Part shown: positions 6,270 through 11,856 of the stretch, piece by piece | Layout: the number at the start of each line of letters is the position of its first letter | Position numbering within the stretch: the first letter of the stretch is position 1 | Origin: an uncultured Solirubrobacteraceae bacterium | Lineage (GTDB): Bacteria; Actinomycetota; Thermoleophilia; Solirubrobacterales; Solirubrobacteraceae | DNA: 11,856 bases | Direction of reading: 5' to 3' | Assembly: GCA_955652345.1 (NCBI GenBank) | Contig: CATPBV010000151.1 | Coordinates: forward strand, 1-11,856 | Position numbers and translations under genes: made by a program | The notes under the pieces: generated by a model | What the model was told of the DNA's origin: nothing | Seen by the model: only the letters and a program-made list of their open reading frames with translations | Database searches by the model: none

Positions 6270-7693
6270 CCCGCGAGATCAGCAACTTCATCAACGGCCA
6301 GCGCGTCGCCGCTGCGCAGGGCGAGACCAGCGAGCTGATCGATCCCAGCTCCGGCGAGGTGTTCGCGACCGCGCCACTTTCGCGCCAGGCGGACATCGAC
6401 GCCGCGTTCCAGTCGGCCGCCCGCGCCTTCGAGCAGTGGCGCGAGACGACCCCGAGCGAGCGTCAGCGCGCGCTGCTGAAGATCGCGGACGCGATCGAGG
6501 AGCGCGCGTCAGAGCTCGTGGAGGTCGAATCCCAGAACACCGGCAAGCCGCGCGAGCTGACCGTCTCGGAGGAGATACCGCCGATGTGCGACCAGATCCG
6601 CTTCTTCGCCGGCGCCGCCCGCATGCTGGAGGGCAAGTCGGCGGGCGAGTACATGAGCGGCTACACGTCGTACGTCCGGCGCGAGCCCGTCGGCGTGTGC
6701 GCGGCGGTGACGCCGTGGAACTACCCGATGATGATGGCCGTATGGAAGTGGGCGCCGGCCTTGGCCGCGGGCAATGTGATGGTGCTCAAGCCCTCGGATA
6801 CGACCCCGGCGAGCACGGTCTGGATGGCCGAGCTGATGGCCGAGTTCCTCCCGGCGGGCGTTTTCAACGTCGTCTGCGGCGACCGCGCCACCGGCGCAGC
6901 CTTGGTGAGCCACCCGACGCCGCAGATGGTCTCGATCACCGGCAGCGTGGGCGCCGGAATCGCCGTGGCCAAGGCAGCGGCAGAGGACGTCAAGCGCGTG
7001 CACCTGGAGCTCGGCGGCAAAGCGCCGGTAGTCGTCTTCGACGACGCCGACCTCTCTTTGGCGGCCGAGAACATCGCGCTCGCCGGCTACTTCAACGCCG
7101 GCCAGGACTGCACCGCCGCCACGCGCGTGCTCGTGGGCCCGCGGGTCCACGAAGACTTCGTCGCGGCGCTCGGGGAGCAGGCGCGCAACACGAAGACCGG
7201 GCCGGATGATGGCAACGTCCTGTACGGCCCGCTCAACAACGCCAATCAGCTCGCGCACGTCAGCGGTTTTGTCGAGCGCGCGCCCGAGCACTCCACCGTT
7301 GTCGCGGGCGGCCACCGGCAGGGCGAGCGTGGGTACTTCTTCGAGCCCACGGTCATCGACGGTCTGCGTCAGGACGACGAGATGATCCAGAACGAGATCT
7401 TCGGCCCCGTCATCACCGTACAGGGCTTCAGCGACGAGGACGAGGCCGTCCGCTGGGCCAACGGCGTCCCCTACGGCCTCGCCTCGAGCGTCTGGACGAA
7501 GGACCACGGTCGAGCCATGCGCGTGTCCAGGCGGCTCGATTTCGGGTGCGTTTGGATCAACTGCCACATCCCGCTCGTCGCCGAGATGCCGCACGGCGGT
7601 TACAAGCGCTCCGGTTACGGCAAGGATCTGTCCCTGTATGGGCTGGAGGACTACACCCGGATCAAGCACGTGATGAGCTACATCGATGGCTGA
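6266..7693 (+). CDS. patD: Gamma-aminobutyraldehyde dehydrogenase (PatD-like)
   Basis: A 475-aa NAD+-dependent aldehyde dehydrogenase, full family length. Catalytic Cys282 lies in FNAGQDCTAATR, Glu248 in LELGGK, Asn152 in PWNYP, Lys175 in LKPSD, the cofactor loop in TGSVGAG (225-231), and Glu377 in NEIFGP. Several stretches agree closely with E. coli PatD as I recall it: FFAGAARMLEG, SAGEYMSG, NAGQDCTAA, LASSVWTKD and SLYGLEDYTRIKH. PatD oxidises 4-aminobutanal to GABA, the step after putrescine oxidation. Its ATG overlaps the amine oxidase stop (ATGA), so enzyme pairs that make and clear a reactive aldehyde are co-translated. The next gene overlaps by eight bases. Related omega-aminoaldehydes (from cadaverine or spermidine) may also be used. 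No GABA transaminase is in the window. Confidence 0.92.
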   Translation: MTREISNFINGQRVAAAQGETSELIDPSSGEVFATAPLSRQADIDAAFQSAARAFEQWRETTPSERQRALLKIADAIEERASELVEVESQNTGKPRELTVSEEIPPMCDQIRFFAGAARMLEGKSAGEYMSGYTSYVRREPVGVCAAVTPWNYPMMMAVWKWAPALAAGNVMVLKPSDTTPASTVWMAELMAEFLPAGVFNVVCGDRATGAALVSHPTPQMVSITGSVGAGIAVAKAAAEDVKRVHLELGGKAPVVVFDDADLSLAAENIALAGYFNAGQDCTAATRVLVGPRVHEDFVAALGEQARNTKTGPDDGNVLYGPLNNANQLAHVSGFVERAPEHSTVVAGGHRQGERGYFFEPTVIDGLRQDDEMIQNEIFGPVITVQGFSDEDEAVRWANGVPYGLASSVWTKDHGRAMRVSRRLDFGCVWINCHIPLVAEMPHGGYKRSGYGKDLSLYGLEDYTRIKHVMSYIDG

Positions 7694-8834
7694 CGACCAG
7701 CCCGACCTGAAGGGCCTGCCCGATTGGGTCAAGTCTCTCGGCCTGCCGGCGGTGGCCGCGGCGGCGATCGACCGATACTGGAAGCCCTTCTGGGACGATC
7801 TGCAGCTGCTGCCCGCCCACCCTCGGCGCGCGTCGAAGGTCGACGGGCAGGAGATCGAGTTCGAGGCGGTCGACGAGCTCCAGCCGGGACCGAAGTGGCA
7901 CGCGCGCTTCCAGGCGATGTGGCCCGCGTACAGCACCTGGTATCTCCAGGACGGCGAGGCCAAGCGCCCCGACCTTGCCACCTGCAGGCGGATGCTCGCG
8001 CGCCACATGCCGGAGCTGGTCCCGACGTATGAGCGACTGGTCGAGCTCGCCGGCGCAGACGCGCTCGCGGCGCGCATGCTCTCGCTCTACCGGCCGCCGG
8101 GCTTCATCGTCGGCTGCTCGCAGGGAGCTTGGACGCGCGACACCCCGGTGCTCGTGCGCAACTACGACTACCCGGCCTCGCGGCTGGAGGGAATCGTGTA
8201 TCTCACGTGCTGGAGCGGCAGGCGGGTGATCGGGATGAGCGACTGCCTCTGGGGGCTGCTGGACGGCGTCAATGACACCGGCCTGGCCGTCTCGCTCACA
8301 TTCGGCGGCCGCCGCGATGTCGGCGATGGCTTTGCCATCTCACTCGTGGTGCGCTACCTGCTCGAGACCTGCGAGACGGTCGCGCAGGCTCGGCTGGCGC
8401 TGGCACGGATCCCAGTGCACGCGCCGCAGAACGTGACGCTGCTCGACCGCTCAGGCGAGTTCCTGACGGCCTATGTAGGACCGGGGCGCGCGCCGGAGTT
8501 CCGCGCCGTTGCCGCGACGACCAACCACCAGGGCAAGGTCGAGTGGCCCGAATATGCGCGCGCGGTACGGACTGTCGAGCGCGAGCGTCGGGTGATAGCC
8601 CTCCTCGATGACCCCGGCCTGACACGCGAGCGCTTCATCGCCGCGTTCCTGGATCCGCCGCTGCACAACACCGACTACCTGCGGGGGTTCGCGACCCTCT
8701 ACACCGCCGCCTACTATCCCTCCGAGGGACGCGTTGAGTACCGCTGGCCGGGCTCGTTGTGGGAGAAGTCGTTCGACCGCTTCGAGGAGAACGAGCTCAC
8801 TCAGACGCTCACACAGGATCGCCGCGTGGCGTAG
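7686..8834 (+). CDS. C45-family Ntn hydrolase (acyl-CoA:6-APA acyltransferase/NAAA-like)
   Basis: A 382-aa member of the AAT/C45 autoproteolytic acyltransferase-hydrolase family. Cys144 in IVGCSQGAW is the expected cleavage site and N-terminal nucleophile, followed by VLVRNYDY (155-162) and, further on, GLLDGVNDTGLAVSL (190-204) and TTNHQ (278-282), all typical. Self-cleavage at Gly143-Cys144 would give chains of about 143 and 239 residues. Family members hydrolyse or transfer N-acyl groups; the substrate here is not evident. Its ATG lies eight bases inside the patD-like gene, so it is the third gene of the amine oxidase operon. A natural idea is that it deacylates an N-acylated polyamine or N-acyl-GABA, feeding or draining the pathway; this is inference from context only. 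No secretion signal is seen. Its 3' end overlaps the convergent agmatinase gene by 26 bases. Confidence 0.85.
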   Translation: MADDQPDLKGLPDWVKSLGLPAVAAAAIDRYWKPFWDDLQLLPAHPRRASKVDGQEIEFEAVDELQPGPKWHARFQAMWPAYSTWYLQDGEAKRPDLATCRRMLARHMPELVPTYERLVELAGADALAARMLSLYRPPGFIVGCSQGAWTRDTPVLVRNYDYPASRLEGIVYLTCWSGRRVIGMSDCLWGLLDGVNDTGLAVSLTFGGRRDVGDGFAISLVVRYLLETCETVAQARLALARIPVHAPQNVTLLDRSGEFLTAYVGPGRAPEFRAVAATTNHQGKVEWPEYARAVRTVERERRVIALLDDPGLTRERFIAAFLDPPLHNTDYLRGFATLYTAAYYPSEGRVEYRWPGSLWEKSFDRFEENELTQTLTQDRRVA

Positions 8835-9819
8835 CGCTGGCGAGACCATCTCGCAGCGCCGCTCGTCGACGGAGCACCATGCCTGTGAGGGCCTCGCGGA
8901 CGATGCGGTCTGCGACAAGTGCCGAGATGTCGGCCGAACCCACCACGGTGGGGATCACCTCGACCACGTCGACTCCGACCAGCTCCAGCTCGGTCGCGAT
9001 CCTACGCACGGCGAGCAGCAGCTCGCCCGGCGTCATGCCGCCAGGCTCGGGCGTCCCGGTCCCCGGGACGAACGCCGGGTCGAGGACGTCGACGTCGACG
9101 GTCAGGAACGCCGGCCCCGGCCCGACGGCCTCGATCGCGCGGCGTGTGATCTCCGTGATCCCCATATCGCGGACCTCGTGCATGAACAGGCTCGTGATCC
9201 CACGCTCCGCCTGCCAGGCGAACTCGGCCTCGCCGGGCCAGTAGCCGCGCAGTCCGATCTGGACGTAGCGGCGACCGTCGACGTGGCCCTCGTCGAGCAG
9301 CTCGCGCATGAACGTTCCGTGCGAGCTCTTGACGCCGAAGACCTCCTCGCCGGTGTCGGTGTGCGTGTCGAAGTGCACCACCCCGAGCGGGCCATGGACG
9401 GCCGCGCACGCGCGAACGTCGGCCCGCGTGATCGAATGGTCTCCACCGAGTATCACCGGCATCGCGCCGGCCGCCAGGACCTGCGAGACCGTCGCCTCGA
9501 TCGCCGCGTGCGAGCGCTTGGGATCCGCTGGGATCACCGGCGCATCGCCAAAGTCGACGACACGTAGCTCGGCGAACGCGTCCACCTTGGCCTCGAGGTG
9601 CGGGCCGGGCGGAGCGCCCGCGGCGCGGATCGCCCGCGGGGCGAAGCGCGTCCCGGGGCGGTCCGAGACGAGATCGTCAAACGGCGCTCCGACGATCGCG
9701 ACGTCGCACCCCTCGAGCTCGGCCGGATCCTGCGTGTAGGGCGAGCCGGCGAATGTCAGCAGGCCGGCGTAGTCGGGCTTCTCGCCGTACTGTGCCCAGC
9801 GTTCCAGGGGATCGATCAT
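8809..9819 (-). CDS. speB: Agmatinase-family ureohydrolase (agmatine -> putrescine + urea)
   Basis: A 336-aa arginase/agmatinase-fold enzyme using two Mn ions. Metal ligands are all visible: His128 in GGDHS, Asp151/His153/Asp155 in HFDTHTD, and Asp242/Asp244 in VDVDVLDP. Supporting motifs are GAPFD (45-49), GTRFAPRAIR (56-65), SSHGTFMRE (165-173) and GTPEPGG (255-261). The C-terminal EVIPTVVGSADISAL departs from the usual P-x-x-D...TAL ending, so guanidinobutyrase or another guanidino substrate is possible. Agmatine is favoured because the upstream gene is a decarboxylase and the convergent operon oxidises the expected product. The frame is open further upstream, but ATG 9819, with GGGAGG five bases ahead and overlapping the decarboxylase stop as ATGA, is clearly the start. 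Confidence 0.9.
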   Translation of the reverse strand: MIDPLERWAQYGEKPDYAGLLTFAGSPYTQDPAELEGCDVAIVGAPFDDLVSDRPGTRFAPRAIRAAGAPPGPHLEAKVDAFAELRVVDFGDAPVIPADPKRSHAAIEATVSQVLAAGAMPVILGGDHSITRADVRACAAVHGPLGVVHFDTHTDTGEEVFGVKSSHGTFMRELLDEGHVDGRRYVQIGLRGYWPGEAEFAWQAERGITSLFMHEVRDMGITEITRRAIEAVGPGPAFLTVDVDVLDPAFVPGTGTPEPGGMTPGELLLAVRRIATELELVGVDVVEVIPTVVGSADISALVADRIVREALTGMVLRRRAALRDGLASATPRGDPV

Positions 9820-11333
9820 CTGGCCTCCCGGAGGACGTTGATCGTCTTGAACTCGGGGTCGCTGGCCCCGTGCAGCCGCGCGCCGGTGGCGGCGAGCTCG
9901 CTCAGGTAATCGACCGTCTCGGACGAGATCCGCTCGCCGGGGAGGAGCGCCGGGATACCCGGTGGATAGCTCGCGATCGACTCGCATGAGATCCGGCCCA
10001 CCGAATCGCCCACCGCGACCTGCTCAGCGTCGCCCAGGAAGGCCTCCCGCGGTGCAACCGCCATCTCGTTGTGGAGCGCCGCGGCCGGGCCGACGATCGC
10101 GGCGGTGGCGCCCGGCTGGGCGAACCGTTTGACGACCTCGTCGATGTCGCCGGCCAGGCGCCTGAGCGCGGCGACCGTCTCGCCGAGGCCGACGATGAAC
10201 ACGATCGTCGCCTGGGTGGGGAGCTCGACGTGCGTGTCGTAGGAACGGCGCAGCGCATCCGCGATCTCATAGCCGGTTCGTCCGGTGGCGCGCACGTCGA
10301 GCACGATCCGCATCGGGTCATAGGCGGCCACGCCTGCCGCGCCGACCAGCGAGCCGTCGACCAGCGCGACGCCCGGGACCGTGGCGAGCTTGGCACGCGC
10401 GACGTCGAGCGCCTCGAGCGTCTCGTGCAGGAGCTGCTCACCGTGGAGCGCCAGCTGCCGCCGCGCCCCGTCGAGTGAGAGCAGCAGCAGCGAGGAGGTG
10501 CTCGTCGAGCGCAGCAGCCGGATCGCGCGAGCGATCGCGCCGGCATCGATCAGCTCACCAGGGCCGACGTGCAGCATCGCGCTCTGCGTCAACGAGCCAG
10601 CGGTCTTGTGCGTACTGGTCAGCATCGCATCGGCGCCCTGCGAGAGCGCGGTCGCAGGCAGCGCTGCGTGGAAGCCGAAGTGGGGGCCCCAGGACTGATC
10701 GACCACCAACGGCACGCCGGCCGCATGCGCGACCTCCGCCAGTGCCGCTATGTCGGCTGCCATCCCGTAGTACGTCGGCGAGGTGATCAGCGCCGCCCGA
10801 GGCTCGTCGGCGTCCCGCAGCGATGCCTCGAGCGCGGCGGGCGTGACGCAGTGGGTGATCCCCAGCTCCTCGTCGTATTCGGGCACGACGAAGTGCGGCA
10901 CGCCTCCGCTGAGCACGAGGCCGTCGACGACCGACGCATGGGCGTTTCGCTGCACGACGATACGTGCGCCGAGAGGTGCCAGGGCCAGGCACAGCGCATG
11001 GTTTCCCTGGGTCGCGCCGTTGGTCAGGAACCAGGTCCGCGAGGCGCCGTAGGCCTCGGCCGCGAGGCGCTCGGCGCGCTCGTAGGGCCGCGGCTCTGGT
11101 CCGACGTCGATGCCATGGATGAGCAGAGGCACGTCGGCAGCCAGCGCGTCGACCCCGATTGCCTTGCGCACCCCCGAGTCCGCCCCGGGGCCGCCCTTGT
11201 GTCCTGGGACGTGGTAGCGGGCGGTGCCACGGAAGGCGTAGGCGACGACCGCATCGAGGTAAGGCGCGGTCGGCTGCTCGTCGTCGCTCAGTGCTCCCGG
11301 TGCGGAGCCGGCCTCGGCGTCACTCGTCGCCAT
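9816..11333 (-). CDS. speA: Arginine/lysine/ornithine decarboxylase, fold type I (probable arginine decarboxylase)
   Basis: A 505-aa PLP enzyme of the compact, Bacillus SpeA/YaaO-like group, lacking the N-terminal wing domain of E. coli inducible decarboxylases. Motifs: HVPGHKGG (41-48), FLTNGATQGNHA (102-113), RNAHAS (129-134, His132 stacking on PLP), Asp212 (PLP ring), STHKTAGSLTQSAMLH (240-255, Lys243 the Schiff-base lysine), and SYPPGIPALLPGERI (455-469) in the C-terminal domain. Where relatives often read D-x-A-H-G-x-H, this reads DQSWGPHFGFH. Arginine as substrate is inferred from the coupled agmatinase gene; lysine or ornithine cannot be excluded from sequence. The frame extends to a TTG at 11342, but ATG 11333 is preferred. 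No Shine-Dalgarno precedes it; it may be leaderless or coupled to a small overlapping ORF. Confidence 0.9.
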   Translation of the reverse strand: MATSDAEAGSAPGALSDDEQPTAPYLDAVVAYAFRGTARYHVPGHKGGPGADSGVRKAIGVDALAADVPLLIHGIDVGPEPRPYERAERLAAEAYGASRTWFLTNGATQGNHALCLALAPLGARIVVQRNAHASVVDGLVLSGGVPHFVVPEYDEELGITHCVTPAALEASLRDADEPRAALITSPTYYGMAADIAALAEVAHAAGVPLVVDQSWGPHFGFHAALPATALSQGADAMLTSTHKTAGSLTQSAMLHVGPGELIDAGAIARAIRLLRSTSTSSLLLLSLDGARRQLALHGEQLLHETLEALDVARAKLATVPGVALVDGSLVGAAGVAAYDPMRIVLDVRATGRTGYEIADALRRSYDTHVELPTQATIVFIVGLGETVAALRRLAGDIDEVVKRFAQPGATAAIVGPAAALHNEMAVAPREAFLGDAEQVAVGDSVGRISCESIASYPPGIPALLPGERISSETVDYLSELAATGARLHGASDPEFKTINVLREAR

Positions 11334-11457
11334 CCGCTGCAAGTCTCGCGACAGCCCAGGGCGCGGTCAAGTGTCGCGCGAGGATGGGTGTCGAAACGGC
11401 TGACATTCGCTTGCGCGCTCTGGGCCGGGCCAGGAGAATCCCCGCCCACAGGTTCAT
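11320..11457 (-). CDS. Possible 45-aa arginine-rich leader ORF between transporter and decarboxylase
   Basis: An ATG at 11457 overlaps the transporter stop as ATGA and opens a 45-codon frame ending 14 bases inside the decarboxylase gene. Residues 11-17 read RPRARKR, using varied Arg codons including AGA and CGA. It fills the only gap between the two genes, so ribosomes leaving the transporter could pass through it to the decarboxylase start, which has no ribosome binding site. No family is recognised, and Arg-rich frames arise by chance in GC-rich DNA, so this is a weak call. Confidence 0.2.
   Translation of the reverse strand: MNLWAGILLARPRARKRMSAVSTPILARHLTAPWAVARLAADGDE
11341..11370 (-). 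promoter_or_regulatory. Possible promoter giving a leaderless decarboxylase mRNA
   Basis: On the minus strand TTGACC (11370-11365) and AGACTT (11346-11341) are 18 bases apart, and the second ends seven bases before the ATG at 11333, the spacing expected for transcription starting at the codon. The -35 is good and the -10 poor. A 7-bp inverted repeat, CGCGACA (11347-11353) and TGTCGCG (11372-11378), brackets the spacer and could be an operator. Confidence 0.3.
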
Positions 11458-11856
11458 CCGCCGGCCGCCACGCCGAGAGCCGCGCTGAGCGAGGCGATGA
11501 TCGCTCCGCCGACGGTGATCGAGAGGAACGAGCGCGCGAAGCTCGTCTGAAAGAAGGTGTGGCGCAGCCACGCCAGGATCAGCAACTCGAGAGCGACCAC
11601 CACGATCGCCGCCACGATTGCGGCCTGATATGCCGAAATCAGGAACGGAAGGGTGTGAAAGACCCCACCGAAAAAGGTTCCGCCACCGGTGATCGCCCCG
11701 CGCAGCAGAGGGCTGCCACGACCCGTGAGGTCCCCTGTGTCGGACAGCCCTTCGGAGAACGCCATGCTCACGCCTGCGCCGAGCGCCGTGGCGAGCCCCG
11801 TGTAGAACGCGGTCAGCGGGCGATGGGTGGCGATCACGACCGCGAAGATCGGCGCC
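11454..11856 (-). CDS. VIT/CCC1-family membrane transporter, MbfA-like (partial, N-terminus beyond right edge)
   Basis: The last 133 residues of an integral membrane protein are visible. The stretch ALGAGVSMAFSEGLSD, then LTGRGSPLLRGAI and GGVFHTLPFLI, matches the VIT (vacuolar iron transporter-like) domain, and particularly the type fused behind a ferritin-like domain in MbfA-like exporters of iron or manganese. Hydrophobic segments cover about residues 15-30, 50-75, 75-95 and 108-130 of the visible part. The start lies outside the window, so the fused ferritin domain cannot be confirmed. Its stop is 120 bases before the decarboxylase ATG on the same strand; co-transcription is possible, but a functional link is not evident, apart from agmatinase needing Mn. 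Confidence 0.8.
   Translation of the reverse strand, partial: APIFAVVIATHRPLTAFYTGLATALGAGVSMAFSEGLSDTGDLTGRGSPLLRGAITGGGTFFGGVFHTLPFLISAYQAAIVAAIVVVALELLILAWLRHTFFQTSFARSFLSITVGGAIIASLSAALGVAAGG

Noticed and set aside
6509..8077. Long minus-strand open frame (522 codons)
   Set aside because: Antisense to the aldehyde dehydrogenase and C45 hydrolase genes; no recognisable motif.
9820..9987. Upstream extension of the agmatinase frame
   Set aside because: It overlaps the decarboxylase coding region; the ATG at 9819 has a strong ribosome binding site and an ATGA junction.

Overview
High-GC bacterial chromosome, most likely a soil actinobacterium. The Thermoleophilia (Solirubrobacter/Conexibacter-like) are my best guess, from overall codon use and the look of the proteins; no 16S or marker gene is present, so this is inference. 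Genes are dense, with short spacers, GTG starts, ATGA-type overlaps and probable leaderless transcripts. No tRNA, rRNA, CRISPR array or insertion sequence was seen.

Left third (1-4260): a 5' portion of a YihY/BrkB membrane protein (minus, cut by the left edge); a PhaB/FabG-like short-chain dehydrogenase (minus); a 0.3-kb spacer with a tandem repeat and a perfect terminator-like hairpin; a small ABM-fold protein (minus); an orphan 216-aa protein (plus) behind a repeat-rich promoter; and, convergent to it, an archaeal-type AAA ATPase (minus) whose GTG start lies under a perfect palindrome and a TACAAT -10 box.

Right two thirds (4359-11333): a polyamine module in two convergent operons. Minus operon: a fold-type-I arginine/lysine/ornithine decarboxylase, then an agmatinase-family ureohydrolase (4-base overlap). 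Plus operon: copper amine oxidase, gamma-aminobutyraldehyde dehydrogenase, and an Ntn-type C45 (acyl-CoA:6-APA acyltransferase-like) hydrolase, with 4- and 8-base overlaps. Read together, the enzymes give arginine -> agmatine -> putrescine -> 4-aminobutanal -> GABA. The C45 enzyme has no assigned step and is the most interesting unknown. The two operons overlap by 26 bases at their 3' ends.

Right edge (11454-11856): the C-terminal part of a VIT/MbfA-like iron/manganese transporter (minus), followed before the decarboxylase by a possible arginine-rich 45-codon leader ORF and a possible leaderless promoter.
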